Of a DNA stretch of 64,000 bases, positions 1 through 9,458 are shown piece after piece. A program made the position numbers and the translations under genes. The number at the start of each line of letters is the position of its first letter. Positions within the stretch are counted from its first letter, which is position 1. Source of the stretch: Succinimonas sp045124755 (GTDB lineage Bacteria > Pseudomonadota > Gammaproteobacteria > Enterobacterales > Succinivibrionaceae); the NCBI RefSeq assembly GCF_045124755.1, contig NZ_JBGVMK010000140.1; one strand, written 5' to 3'. The notes under the pieces were generated by a model. The model was not told where the DNA came from, did no database searches, and saw only the letters and a list, made by a program, of their open reading frames with translations.

Positions 1-1
1 T

Positions 2-115
2 TCGAAATACATTCTTGAGAGGCAAACCCTTGATCTGCCTACTCAGCACATAGGGATGGTCAGCAAAATTTTGGCTTTGGCAGCACTATCAAAAAAGGCC
101 GAAGAATCTACTTGA
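2..115 (+). CDS. C-terminal end of an unidentified protein (cut by window edge)
   Basis: An open frame runs in from the window edge and stops at TGA 113-115, giving about 37 residues that end in an amphipathic, Ala/Leu/Lys-rich helix (MVSKILALAALSKKAEEST). The composition looks like genuine coding sequence. It lies 16 bases before the first CRISPR-like repeat, so it could be a cas gene or a transposase end, but nothing in the fragment identifies a family. Confidence 0.4.
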   Translation, partial: SKYILERQTLDLPTQHIGMVSKILALAALSKKAEEST

Positions 116-131
116 CCCCACCGCCATTTAC

Positions 132-444
132 ACATAGGGGGTAACTTTTTCGCGGTATTGAAGCACGTCTTCTTCCATCTCGAAATGCCACATATTACAT
201 GCCGCAAAGGAGTACCCTTAGCGGTATTGAAGCATTATGGTATGCACCGGGTACATACCCAAATTTTGCCTACGCAAAGCAATATCATTTTTCGGTATTT
301 AAACGTCTTGCCATGCTTGTTTGGTAATAAGTTACCGTAGCCGCAAGGAGATTGCCCTTCGCGGTATTGAAGCAATCTGATTAAAGCCAACCCCAAGATA
401 GTCCTCTGTGCCGCAAAGATAGAATGTTTACAGTATTGGAACTG
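132..444 (+). CRISPR. Decayed CRISPR array, five degenerate repeats
   Basis: Five units recur every 69-71 bases, at about 132-165, 201-234, 271-304, 340-374 and 410-444. The best copies (201 and 340) start GCCGCAA and end GCGGTATTGAAGCA; the first is degenerate in its 5' half and the third and fifth throughout. The intervening sequences are 34-36 bases and unrelated to each other. The outer CCGC and GCGG of a repeat can pair as a small stem, leaving a tail ATTGAAGC that resembles the eight-base 5' tag of type III crRNAs (often AUUGAAAC). That orientation implies transcription on the plus strand, toward the cas operon. The heavy divergence suggests the trailing end of an array or a dead one. 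Confidence 0.6.
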
Positions 445-991
445 TATGCAGTCATGATTTCCAAAAATGAACCTCAGGACAACATCGGATCTCATTGTGA
501 CAACCTCCCTGCCATTGGTCTGATTTCCCATCTTCCTCATTTTCGCTCTTTCTCATTTCCGCTCTTTTATTTCTCTTTCGGCGCATTCCTCTTTCGATAT
601 CTGTTTTTAATCGCCTGATTTTCATTGCTTAACGGCTGTCACACTTTGAAAATGCCTGTTAATCCGGTCACCCTTTAAATAAAAAACAGCTGAAACTTCT
701 TATGTTTTCACCGGGTATTGGTGAAAATACTTTATTTAATTGTTTTTTCTGCTGATTTTCTGACCCAGTGTTTTCTGCCCTGTTTTCAGGTAATGCGGGC
801 AACGCTTTTGCCAGGCCGAGCTCTGATCAGGAAATCATGATTCGGGTTAACCCTGAAAGCAATTCGAACTTTGAGTACCGGCGCCTGCCGAGAACGCCGG
901 CACAGCTTTCAGCTATTTCAGGGTATTGCTCTTAAACTCTGACAGGTTGTTGTTTTCCCCGTATTTAGCTGCGGGAAGGAGGAAGGATACG
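445..991. other. Intergenic leader of the cas operon
   Basis: No convincing gene. The stretch holds a pyrimidine-rich tract (about 507-610) and AT-rich blocks around 675-745 where a promoter for the cas operon could lie, but I see no clear -35/-10 pair. It ends in the strong ribosome binding site of cas10 (AAGGAGG at 976-982). Confidence 0.5.
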
Positions 992-2950
992 GTGACTGGA
1001 ATCTATCTTTTTGAAGCTAAGTCTATACAGTCTTACCTGGGAAGATCCGGAAGACTGAAGAACGTAGTGGATGTCAGCGATTCGCTGTCAAACCTCATTG
1101 ATGTGAAGGAGGACAGCAAGCTGGGACAGGTAATGAGTACGGCGGGACTTCTGGATAAGTCCGATCTCGCAGATGCCGGGAAAAAGGATGCCCTGATTCA
1201 CTTTATCAGAGCCAAGGGAGGTTCCTTTTACTGCTGGAGCGATAAGCCGGAACTCTTAGAGAGACTGCGTTCCTTCTGGCTCCTGTATTTTCAGGAAGCT
1301 TTTCCGGAAATGGCCTTCACCGATACTCTTACCATCGGGGATGGGGATTTTCATGAACTTCTGGGCAAAGCCTTCAAGGAGCTTCAGACCTCCCGCAATG
1401 ACTGCCCTGTTACCTTCCCCTGCGCCACGGCCATCGTCCAGTCCACCCCTCGTACAGGCTCTCCGGCGGTGATTTCGGTAAAGGGACAGGAATACAAGGA
1501 TCTCTGCGCCGTTCGCATCGAAGCGGATATCAATTCCTGGAATCTGACATGGGAGCTTTATGAAAAGGCCCTAGGGCCGGATGTGATTCGGGACGGTTCC
1601 GCCCCTCCCATCAAAGAGCTCATCAAGGACTTCAAAAAGTTCAGCGACGGAGACTCCGACCATGACCTCGCCCTCATCCATATGGACGGTAACGGCATGG
1701 GACAGACTCTGATGGCCCTCCGGGAATCCCTCCGGGGCGAATCCCGGGAGAAGTACACCGAGGAAATGAGAAAGTTTTCCGGACTGTTGGACAGCATTAC
1801 CGTATCCTCCGTAAGAGAAGCCCTTTCCGACATTCTTGAAAATCCCCGGGAAGGACGCAAAGCCCGCCTGAGACCGCTGGTTATCGGCGGCGACGATGTT
1901 ACCCTGCTCATAGAACCCTGCTATGCCTATGACTTTGTAATTAAGTTCGCCCGGGCCTTTTACAAAAATTCCCAGAGCCGTATCGCCAGTCCCGAAAACA
2001 CCGCGCTCCGAAACGCCCTTTCCGATGCCGGGCTTCCGAACTATCTCACGGCTAGCGGCGGCATTCTCTTCCACAAAAAGAAGCACCCCTTCTTTAACAG
2101 CATCAGCATCGTGGACAATCTGGCTAAAATGGCCAAGAAGCTCACCAAAATCAAGGTCTCTCTTGACGGTGCGACTCCGGAGGAACGGGAAGCTCTCACC
2201 GGCATATACACTCCCGGCAAGGCTGCGGGAGAGCTTATAAATAAGAAGCTCTATTCCGCTGTGGCCGTGCACCGCATGTCCGTTTCCGCCACTAATAATG
2301 CCGAGTCTCTGGTTCAGAACGCCACCATAAGCTCCGGAAAACAGCTTATCACCGGCTCCGGCGTGTTCTTCATCAATCCTGAAGAATTCCCCGAACAGAT
2401 GCGCGGAAAGATCCTGACTCTGGCAGATATCGCCCGCATCATGGATCTGGGAGAGACCAAAGATAAGGATAAGTACAAGCTTGCCATGTCCGCCATTGCC
2501 GGCAGAATGCGCCGCATCACCGGACTCATGATGAACGATGCAGCCAATGAGTGGAAACGCGAACTCACCCTATTCCGCAAGAGCATAAAATCAGGCTCAG
2601 ACACTAATGACAGCGAAGGCTCCCGCGGCAAATACGCCGCAATCATCATGAAGGAAATCTCCGGCCTTATGAATCGCCTTATCTGCATCGGCGGAAGACT
2701 GAACCTTTCCACGGGAGACCCCGGTAATTACGTGAACTTTTTCGTAAGGGAGATCGGAGAATCCGCCCCGGCGAAAGACAGCGGCAAGAGCGGGGATAAC
2801 CAGGAAAAAGGCAGCAAGGCCGCCGATAAAAAGCCGCATCACTTTACCATCTTCAATGATCTGGTTATTGCCAGCCACTACATCAATGCGCTGTATGCCA
2901 GCGAAGATCAAAACGCATCTGATGCCGACGACATGGAAGCGGAGGATTAA
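992..2950 (+). CDS. cas10: Cas10 (Cmr2/Csm1-like large subunit), HD-less, type III-D-like
   Basis: Large subunit of a type III CRISPR effector, 652 residues from a GTG start at 992. That start is preferred because AAGGAGGAAGG lies just upstream; the frame is open earlier, but only from a TTG without a site. Two palm-like segments are visible. The first carries MDGNGMG (about 231-237). The second carries IGGDD (GGDD about 299-302), the metal-binding motif of the cyclase that in this family makes cyclic oligoadenylates when target RNA binds. No N-terminal HD nuclease is present: the protein begins directly with FEAKSIQSYL. A charged linker (about 590-625) precedes the C-terminal helix. First gene of a tight six-gene operon; the next begins five bases after the stop. 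Confidence 0.88.
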   Translation: MTGIYLFEAKSIQSYLGRSGRLKNVVDVSDSLSNLIDVKEDSKLGQVMSTAGLLDKSDLADAGKKDALIHFIRAKGGSFYCWSDKPELLERLRSFWLLYFQEAFPEMAFTDTLTIGDGDFHELLGKAFKELQTSRNDCPVTFPCATAIVQSTPRTGSPAVISVKGQEYKDLCAVRIEADINSWNLTWELYEKALGPDVIRDGSAPPIKELIKDFKKFSDGDSDHDLALIHMDGNGMGQTLMALRESLRGESREKYTEEMRKFSGLLDSITVSSVREALSDILENPREGRKARLRPLVIGGDDVTLLIEPCYAYDFVIKFARAFYKNSQSRIASPENTALRNALSDAGLPNYLTASGGILFHKKKHPFFNSISIVDNLAKMAKKLTKIKVSLDGATPEEREALTGIYTPGKAAGELINKKLYSAVAVHRMSVSATNNAESLVQNATISSGKQLITGSGVFFINPEEFPEQMRGKILTLADIARIMDLGETKDKDKYKLAMSAIAGRMRRITGLMMNDAANEWKRELTLFRKSIKSGSDTNDSEGSRGKYAAIIMKEISGLMNRLICIGGRLNLSTGDPGNYVNFFVREIGESAPAKDSGKSGDNQEKGSKAADKKPHHFTIFNDLVIASHYINALYASEDQNASDADDMEAED

Positions 2951-2955
2951 CAGGA

Positions 2956-3624
2956 ATGACAGAAACAACCCTCAAGAAATTCAAGCTTACGGTAAATTTT
3001 CTGGGCTACTGGTTTATCAGCTCCGGTCTGGAAAAGGGAGCCTACAGCGACGAGATAATCCTCCGGGATGCGGACGGTTTTCCGTTTATCCCCGGAAAAA
3101 CCCTGAAGGGAGTATTCCGCGAGGCCTTCAGAGTGGCCGGGAATGCGGGCTGGTTTGATAAATTTAACACGGCAAAACTGGAGCTCCCCGTATTCCGGCA
3201 CCGTCTTATTCAGACGGTATTCGGTCATGACGGCAGAAAGGAAGGATTTGCCGAGGATGAGCTTCACACCGAGGGGCTTATTCACTTCACCAATGCCGTT
3301 CTTCCCGCAGACGTAAAGAAGGAGATCGGAGACAATAAGGAATACCTCTTCACCACTGTGCAAAGCACCGCTATCGACAACGAATCCGGCACCGCTCTTA
3401 ATCAGTCCCTCCGTACCAATGAGGTGGCAGTGCCCATGCATCTCATGGCGGAACTGTCTCTGGATCCGCCCCACCCGGTAAATAACGGCTCTCAGATTTC
3501 TGCGGAGGCTCTTAAGGAAATTGCCGGACTTTTTCCGGTGGTGTCTTCTCTTATAACGGAAATCGGCGGCAAGAGACGCCGGGGCTTTGGCCGCTGCATG
3601 TGGTACCTGGGAGGCTCAAAATGA
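2956..3624 (+). CDS. Cas7-type RAMP protein (Csm3/Cmr4-like backbone subunit)
   Basis: A 222-residue single-domain RAMP protein expected to form part of the crRNA-binding backbone. The RAMP signature DADGFPFIPGKTLKG (about 33-47) is the segment that in Csm3/Cas7 carries the aspartate cutting target RNA; acidic residues are retained here. The C-terminal glycine-rich loop is GGKRRRGFGR (about 206-215). The start at 2956 lies five bases after the cas10 stop, and the stop overlaps the next start (ATGA), so translation is probably coupled. Its exact place in the filament cannot be read from sequence. Confidence 0.8.
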   Translation: MTETTLKKFKLTVNFLGYWFISSGLEKGAYSDEIILRDADGFPFIPGKTLKGVFREAFRVAGNAGWFDKFNTAKLELPVFRHRLIQTVFGHDGRKEGFAEDELHTEGLIHFTNAVLPADVKKEIGDNKEYLFTTVQSTAIDNESGTALNQSLRTNEVAVPMHLMAELSLDPPHPVNNGSQISAEALKEIAGLFPVVSSLITEIGGKRRRGFGRCMWYLGGSK

Positions 3625-5342
3625 CAGACAGATATTATTATTTCGCCACTCTCGTGGATGCGCTGGCCCTGAGCTCCAACCATAGCAGCGACTACATCCA
3701 CGTCTGCCTTGACTACATTTCCGGAAGCGCCATTTCCGGAGCTCTGGCTTCCCGTCTCTACCGGGACGGCACCATCGATGCCGCCATCCTGAACCGGGTA
3801 TTCCAGAACAACGAGGCCGTGTTTTCTCATGGTCTGCCCCTTAAGGTCAAAAGCGACCAAGACAAATTTAAAGAGCTTTGCCTGACGCTCCCGGCCCCCA
3901 GTTGCCTTCATTACGAAAAGGGTACCCCGGAGGGGGAATCCCCTTTTGAAAATCCGGCCCTGCAGGATCCCGGCTCCCGCCAGATGGAACAGGTGCGTTC
4001 CGGGTATCTCAACAGCCATGCTGCAAAGTTTTCCGTAAAAAGGAGTACCATGGCCAGAACCGCCATTGATCCCGAAACCCAGGGAGCCAAGGACGGACAG
4101 TTCTTCACCCGGAACTTTATCAATGCCGGAGCCGTGTTCTGGGGCTATATCGCCATTCCCGACAACACCATTCCCCGGGCGGTGATGGAGGATTTTCTGT
4201 CATCCACGGTCAGAATCGGGAAGAGCCGTTCCAACGAATTCGGCCGGGTAAAGTTCACTCTTATGGATGAAGCATCTCAAAACAGCGTGAAAAGCATTCT
4301 GGAGAGCCCCGCTCCCCGGGAAAACGAGCTTTATCTCTGGTGTCTCAGCGATACGGAGTTTATCAATACCGAAACCGGCCAGAGCACCTGGACGCCACAG
4401 TTTTCCAATCTCTGGCTGCCGGGGATTTCCGCTGCGGACGGCGCCTTTGATCCGGAAAAGTCCTTCATCAGAACCGGCCGCATCAGACTCTTCAACCGCA
4501 AGAGAAACGGCCTTGATTCCGAAAAGATGGTCATTAAACGGGGCAGCATTATCCGCTTCACCCTTAAGAAGCCTCTCTCCTCTGCCGACCTTCAGGAACT
4601 GAGTCTCCGGGGCATCGGGCTTTCCCGCCATCAGGGCTTCGGCAGAGTCATGGCAAATCCGGCGTTTTTGGACAAAAAGGAGATTAACCCGGGAACGGAC
4701 TCCGCCCTCTTTCCGGATCTCCCGCTTAAGCTCCTGAATGAGGAATGCGGTACCGCAGCCAAATCCGGTTCTGCATCAAAGGGCGCAGGCGCAGCCAAGA
4801 CCGACGATTACGGCTACCTCACCAGCTTTGTCCGCCGCCGGAAAGAAGCATTCATGAGCAGCATCGATTATGACAGCTCCGGCAGGGAAATTCTGGATGG
4901 CATTATCGACATCTACATTAAATCCCGGAAATACAACAATTCCTTTGATGCTGACGAATTCGGACGGGAGACTGCCGATCCCGGCAAATACGGGCCATCT
5001 CTCAGTCAGTGGTCCAATATCCGGGACTGGGTCAATAAATGCGGAGAACCAGACAGCGTTATGCTGGACGATGATTCCGCCATCTTCAACAAGATCTCTG
5101 ACAAGCTTCGGCATGAAAAAGAGCGTGAAAGCGCCCGCGCGAGCTGGGATACCCGTTTCATCAGTAACGGTGACACTAATGCCACGTTCTACGGGGAATT
5201 TCTCCGGATTATCAGCGGGCATTACCTGGGCTCTCTTAAGAAGGCTTTGGACATCCTCAAACACTATGACATGTCCAGGTTTGCCACTCTTATCAAGGAA
5301 GGCGGCGAAGCTCAGGCTCGCGCTGGCGGGAGGAAAAACTAA
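3621..5342 (+). CDS. csx10: Csx10-like RAMP protein (Cas5-like cap of type III-D)
   Basis: A 573-residue protein resembling Csx10, the Cas5-group RAMP typical of type III-D, which binds the crRNA 5' tag region. Features: an N-terminal segment ending GSAISGALASRLY (about 34-46), the segment STMARTAID...DGQFFTRNFINAG (about 143-170) characteristic of this family, a glycine-rich loop GLSRHQGFGRV (about 333-343), and a mostly helical C-terminal region (about 395-573) after a low-complexity Ala/Gly/Lys linker. That region includes SLSQWSNIRDW, like the end of other Csx10 proteins. The ATG at 3621 overlaps the preceding stop and is preferred over an in-frame upstream start inside that gene. A fused small-subunit (Cas11-like) role for the helical tail is possible but unproven. 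Confidence 0.78.
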   Translation: MTDRYYYFATLVDALALSSNHSSDYIHVCLDYISGSAISGALASRLYRDGTIDAAILNRVFQNNEAVFSHGLPLKVKSDQDKFKELCLTLPAPSCLHYEKGTPEGESPFENPALQDPGSRQMEQVRSGYLNSHAAKFSVKRSTMARTAIDPETQGAKDGQFFTRNFINAGAVFWGYIAIPDNTIPRAVMEDFLSSTVRIGKSRSNEFGRVKFTLMDEASQNSVKSILESPAPRENELYLWCLSDTEFINTETGQSTWTPQFSNLWLPGISAADGAFDPEKSFIRTGRIRLFNRKRNGLDSEKMVIKRGSIIRFTLKKPLSSADLQELSLRGIGLSRHQGFGRVMANPAFLDKKEINPGTDSALFPDLPLKLLNEECGTAAKSGSASKGAGAAKTDDYGYLTSFVRRRKEAFMSSIDYDSSGREILDGIIDIYIKSRKYNNSFDADEFGRETADPGKYGPSLSQWSNIRDWVNKCGEPDSVMLDDDSAIFNKISDKLRHEKERESARASWDTRFISNGDTNATFYGEFLRIISGHYLGSLKKALDILKHYDMSRFATLIKEGGEAQARAGGRKN

Positions 5343-6890
5343 ATGAGCACTGTTGTTTTAACCAGAGTGGCCGTGGAAACCATATCTCCGCTGGCCATCT
5401 ATTCAGGCGATCGGGAAACTCTGGGCCAGAATGCCATTGTCCGGGACTGGAACGGCCTTCCCTGCATTCCCGCCACCGCCATTGCCGGCGTCTGGAGTCA
5501 TACCGTCCGGAATATCAGCCAGAAGCTGAACCCCATAAAGTACCTGCACTGGTTCGGACATGACGGATTTGCGAAGGACGAGAAGCGCATGGCCTCGCGA
5601 ATCGTTGTTACCGACGGACTTCTTTTGGACAAAAACTCCTGCCTTCCGGGAGAACGGGAAAAGCACGGACAGCTCCGCATGCTGACAGATCCGAAGAAAC
5701 TGGCAGCCGACCCTGTTTACAGCCTGGTAAGCATTAACCAAAGCAGCCGTTATGAAAGAACCTGCTGCCGGATCAATGAGCGGAAAGCCAATCATAATGC
5801 CGCCCTCTTCACCGCAAAAAACCTGCCCAAGGGACTTCGTTTTGCCTTTGACATCAAGTTTGAGCTGGATTCCGAAGCGGATCTTCAGCAGTATCGGGAT
5901 GTGCTGAAAATCATCGGATCCCGGAGCTTTGCCCTGGGTTCCAAAACCGCCAACGGCCAGGGGTCCTTTAAGATAATCGGAGCAGAGCTGGAGGAGATCC
6001 GGCTGGAGGATTATGCCAAAAATCCCGAGGAGGCTGCCAAGAAAATCCGGAGCTTCACCGTAAACCGGAAGGTAAAGATCACGGCTCCCAATGAAACTCC
6101 CGTTATTGCTTCCGAGGATCAGACCGGACTTCGGTGCTGGAAATTCCGGCTAAGCTCTCAGAGCAGCATGCGTATCGGCTCCGGACATGATTTTGAGAAC
6201 TTTACCACCGGCGAGGAAAGCAAGGCCTACCAGCAGGTAAAGCCCCTCTCGGAAATGGAAAAGGACAGCGGCAAAAACGTCCAGACCTGCTTTACCGATG
6301 CAAGATTACTCTGGAACGGAGAAAACTTCGCTAAGGAGATTCAGGAATTCATCATTCCCGGAAGCACCATCAAGGGAGCTTTGGCCCACCGCACCATGTA
6401 TCACTTCCTGAGGCGCCGGGGCTGGTTCGCTGATACCAAAATCTCCGACGATCGTTCGCCACGGGATCTTATCCGGGATCTTCTGGATAACCGGGAACCT
6501 CCCAAGGAGCTGGAACCGTACTACACCCTTTTCGGGAGAAACGATCCTGTCAATCACGACAATATGAGAGCAGGTTCCCTCCGGGTGCAGGACGCTGTCA
6601 TCAAGGCGGATTACTGGCTTAACCGCATGCACAACAAGCTGGATCGCTATACCTCGGGCGTTATGCCCTCTGCTCTGTTCGCCCAGATGCGGCTCCTTAA
6701 TCCCAGCTTCGAGGTAAACATCACTCTTCTTCCTTCCCGGGCCGATGAACTTCCGGAGAATGCGGAAATCATGCAGGCCTTCCAGGATGCTCTTTATGAT
6801 CTTAAGCACGGCTACCTCAATATCTGTGCCGGTTCCGGCAGGGATACCGCAGTGTTCAAAGAAGCTGAAGAGAAAAAGGCAGGTAAATAA
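5343..6890 (+). CDS. Double Cas7 fusion (Cas7-2x-like)
   Basis: A 515-residue protein with two RAMP/Cas7 modules in tandem. Module 1 has VRDWNGLPCIPATAIAG (about 30-46) and the glycine-rich segment GSKTANGQGSF (about 198-208). Module 2 has EFIIPGSTIKGALAHR (about 335-350), a YTLFGR segment followed by AGSLRVQDAVI. The layout matches the Cas7-2x subunit described for the III-D variant of Synechocystis, where one polypeptide supplies two backbone positions. It starts directly after the preceding stop (TAAATG) and its stop shares a base with the next start (TAATG). Confidence 0.75.
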   Translation: MSTVVLTRVAVETISPLAIYSGDRETLGQNAIVRDWNGLPCIPATAIAGVWSHTVRNISQKLNPIKYLHWFGHDGFAKDEKRMASRIVVTDGLLLDKNSCLPGEREKHGQLRMLTDPKKLAADPVYSLVSINQSSRYERTCCRINERKANHNAALFTAKNLPKGLRFAFDIKFELDSEADLQQYRDVLKIIGSRSFALGSKTANGQGSFKIIGAELEEIRLEDYAKNPEEAAKKIRSFTVNRKVKITAPNETPVIASEDQTGLRCWKFRLSSQSSMRIGSGHDFENFTTGEESKAYQQVKPLSEMEKDSGKNVQTCFTDARLLWNGENFAKEIQEFIIPGSTIKGALAHRTMYHFLRRRGWFADTKISDDRSPRDLIRDLLDNREPPKELEPYYTLFGRNDPVNHDNMRAGSLRVQDAVIKADYWLNRMHNKLDRYTSGVMPSALFAQMRLLNPSFEVNITLLPSRADELPENAEIMQAFQDALYDLKHGYLNICAGSGRDTAVFKEAEEKKAGK

Positions 6891-7453
6891 TGACAGCAGC
6901 AGATTTAAATGAACTCACGGCCGGCGTGAACCGGCTTTTGGGGAGCCGGGACGGCAAAAAGACTGATGCCCCGGTAAATTTCAGCGTTGGCAATATCCAA
7001 ATCGATACCAGACAGGTTGCCTCTTCCGAAAAGCTTGCCGGCGTTCTTCAGGAAAAGCTCGCCTCCGCCCCCGATCTCCAGTCCTGGGTGATGTTTGCAG
7101 ACGAGATCCGGACAGGAGTTGCTCTCAAAACTCTTGGGGATAAGGCCACCGCCGCAAAGGTGCTGGAAGCGGAATTCTATTCGGAAAGTCTTAAGATCTC
7201 CGCCCGGGTTAAAAGAGCTGCCGGGGATCTTATTCTGGTAACCTTCTATATCATAGATGGCGCCGCGGGGGAGGATTTGCCCCGCAACACCATTTCCCTC
7301 CGGGTAAGACAGGACATCGCTGCCCGGAAAAATGAGAACTCCGTTCCCGGGAATGCGGTTTACACCATCTGGTACCGTCCGGGAAAACTGGGCCGGATCA
7401 CCCCCTTCGTACAGCAATTTGCCGGATTTTCCACGGAGGCAATTAATGGCTAA
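6890..7453 (+). CDS. Unassigned small subunit of the type III operon (Csx19/Cas11 candidate)
   Basis: A 187-residue protein I cannot assign by motif. It has an alpha/beta middle section (WVMFADEIRTG, then LEAEFYSESLKISARVKRAAGDLILVTFYIIDG in predicted strands) and a basic C-terminal part. It lacks a RAMP glycine-rich loop, Cys clusters and nuclease motifs. Its position inside the operon, overlapping both neighbours, and its size make it the best candidate for the III-D accessory subunit Csx19 (TIGR03984 group) or a small subunit; this rests on context only. Confidence 0.55.
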   Translation: MTAADLNELTAGVNRLLGSRDGKKTDAPVNFSVGNIQIDTRQVASSEKLAGVLQEKLASAPDLQSWVMFADEIRTGVALKTLGDKATAAKVLEAEFYSESLKISARVKRAAGDLILVTFYIIDGAAGEDLPRNTISLRVRQDIAARKNENSVPGNAVYTIWYRPGKLGRITPFVQQFAGFSTEAING

Positions 7454-9431
7454 CTTCACCAAAATCGTTACCCCTTATGACTTCGTTCCCGTTTCATCCT
7501 GGGTATTCTCTCCGGACTGGGCCAAGGACGTTACTCATGACGTGCCCTTCCGGGATGGCCTTTCCGGACGCATTGACTATGAGATCCGGAACTTTTCCCC
7601 GCTGTGCGTTGGGCATAACACGGTGACCAAAAGAAACAGCAAAAACGAGTCTGTAAAGACTCTGGTATGGGAACATGACGGTACCGGAAAGCAGGTTATT
7701 CCTGGATCTTCGGTAAAGGGCATGCTCCGCACCGCTCTGGAAATTGCCAGTTTCAGCAAAATGCAATGCGTCAGAGATATCAAGCACGCTCTCCGGATGA
7801 CCATACAGGAAGTAAAATCAAACAGCAGCAAATATACCCTTCATCCGGTATTTGTCCGTCCTCATCCCCGGATTCCCGGCGAGTGGCAATACCTGGAGGC
7901 GAAGGTGAATGAAGGCTTGACACCGGTATCGGCTTCCATATCTCCGAATAAACTGGGCGAGATCCTGAACATAAAAAACACCTGGAAAGTATCCGGAATG
8001 ACAGCGCAGGAAAAGCATCAGGCTCTGTCCAAAAAATATGGTATTAAAGAAACTGCTCCCATGCCGCTCTTGTATGCCAAGCTAGAAAAAAGCAGCAAAA
8101 AAGATACAGAATGGATGGAGGTTTGGGATGCTAAACTTACTAAAACGCAGGATTTTAAGCATCCTGGTATGTTCCTTTTTATGAACAAGCTCATCGCCAC
8201 CAGAAAAACCAATCCCTACATTGATTACTTTTTCTATCTCGAAGATGAAGCTGATGCCGATGACAAAAACTGGAAACCGCTTGATGCCAAGCTGATAAAG
8301 GATCTTAACGCCTCTCTCCCGGCAGTAAAGGCTGACGCCCGCGGCTTAAAGGATCAGAATCTCTTTAATTACAACAGAAGCCGCATGCATCCTAAGTTAG
8401 GTTTTCCGGTATGGTACCTTGAACATAAGGAAAAACCTGCTCAGAGCGCTCTGGGGTTCTGTCAGGTACCCCGGCATGTGCTCCCGAAATCGATCAAGGA
8501 CATGATCAGCGATGTGCAAAAGGATACCGCTGACATTCCGGATCTCCCTGATGTGATGTTCGGATATATTACGGAGAAAGAGGCCGCCGGCAGCAGAATC
8601 GGCTTCTCGGATCTCATTGCCGAACAGAAGTATCCCGTAGAACCCTATACCTACATCCTCGGGGAACCGAAATCAACCTTCTTTCCAGTTTATCTCGGCA
8701 AATTCGGCTTTCGAGCTCAATTCAAGGATGGCAGCATCATCGCCGGCAGAAAGCTCTACAAAATCAGAAACGGATTCTTGATGGCCAACCCTAACACCAA
8801 TGATAAGGAGAAAGTGGAAAGCACCGCGGAGTACGTGGTGCCCGGATCGGTGTTCAAGGGATCCGTGGTCTTCAACAATCTGAAGCCGGAGGAGCTGGGA
8901 GCCCTGCTCTGGGTTATGACCTACGGCACCGGAACCCAGAACGAAGAGTCCCCCTATTACCATTCTCTGGGGCATGCCCGTCCCATGGGCGGCGGCGTGG
9001 TTAAGCTTTTAGTGTCTCCGGACAGCATCAGCATTCCGCCCTACCTCATCTCAGACGGCAAGGTGCTGCCGGGAATTTTGGACTGTGCTGTAAATGATCT
9101 TATTCCCGTATGCATGGAGAAATTCGAGAAGCTCATGAACAGTCAGTATCCCTTCAAGGATCGCAAAGCAAATAACGATTGGAGCTCCTCATTAATCATT
9201 CAGAATTTCCTGAAAATTGCCACTGAGGATGCGGAATGCACCCAGGACAAGGTTTATAACACCTTCCCGAATGAATTTAAGGATATCTTTAATGATTATA
9301 ACAATCAGAAGACTTATCCCAGACATCCGGGATACGGCAACGGGAAGCAGCACGGCACGGCATTTAAGGTGTATAACTTTGAACACAATGATCCTAAGGG
9401 CAATTCCGCCGGAAAGAACGGAAATACCTAG
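7446..9431 (+). CDS. Long Cas7-type RAMP protein with insertions (TIGR03986-like)
   Basis: A 661-residue RAMP protein, last gene of the effector operon. It carries a first signature KQVIPGSSVKGMLRTALE (about 78-95), a long insert (about 105-365), a central segment MFGYITEKEAAGSRIGFSDL, a second signature EYVVPGSVFKGSVVF (about 459-473) and the loop LGHARPMGGGVVKL. The FGY...GRxxFSD pattern is typical of the TIGR03986 RAMP family of III-D loci, and the large insert recalls the Cas7-insertion subunit of Synechocystis III-Dv. The ATG at 7446 overlaps the previous stop by eight bases. A terminator follows after 27 bases. Confidence 0.75.
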   Translation: MANFTKIVTPYDFVPVSSWVFSPDWAKDVTHDVPFRDGLSGRIDYEIRNFSPLCVGHNTVTKRNSKNESVKTLVWEHDGTGKQVIPGSSVKGMLRTALEIASFSKMQCVRDIKHALRMTIQEVKSNSSKYTLHPVFVRPHPRIPGEWQYLEAKVNEGLTPVSASISPNKLGEILNIKNTWKVSGMTAQEKHQALSKKYGIKETAPMPLLYAKLEKSSKKDTEWMEVWDAKLTKTQDFKHPGMFLFMNKLIATRKTNPYIDYFFYLEDEADADDKNWKPLDAKLIKDLNASLPAVKADARGLKDQNLFNYNRSRMHPKLGFPVWYLEHKEKPAQSALGFCQVPRHVLPKSIKDMISDVQKDTADIPDLPDVMFGYITEKEAAGSRIGFSDLIAEQKYPVEPYTYILGEPKSTFFPVYLGKFGFRAQFKDGSIIAGRKLYKIRNGFLMANPNTNDKEKVESTAEYVVPGSVFKGSVVFNNLKPEELGALLWVMTYGTGTQNEESPYYHSLGHARPMGGGVVKLLVSPDSISIPPYLISDGKVLPGILDCAVNDLIPVCMEKFEKLMNSQYPFKDRKANNDWSSSLIIQNFLKIATEDAECTQDKVYNTFPNEFKDIFNDYNNQKTYPRHPGYGNGKQHGTAFKVYNFEHNDPKGNSAGKNGNT

Positions 9432-9458
9432 GATCGGCTGAACAGCCATGGAGCGCAC

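Noticed and set aside
926..991. Earlier start for cas10
   Set aside because: The upstream in-frame codon is a TTG without a binding site, while the GTG at 992 follows AAGGAGG directly.
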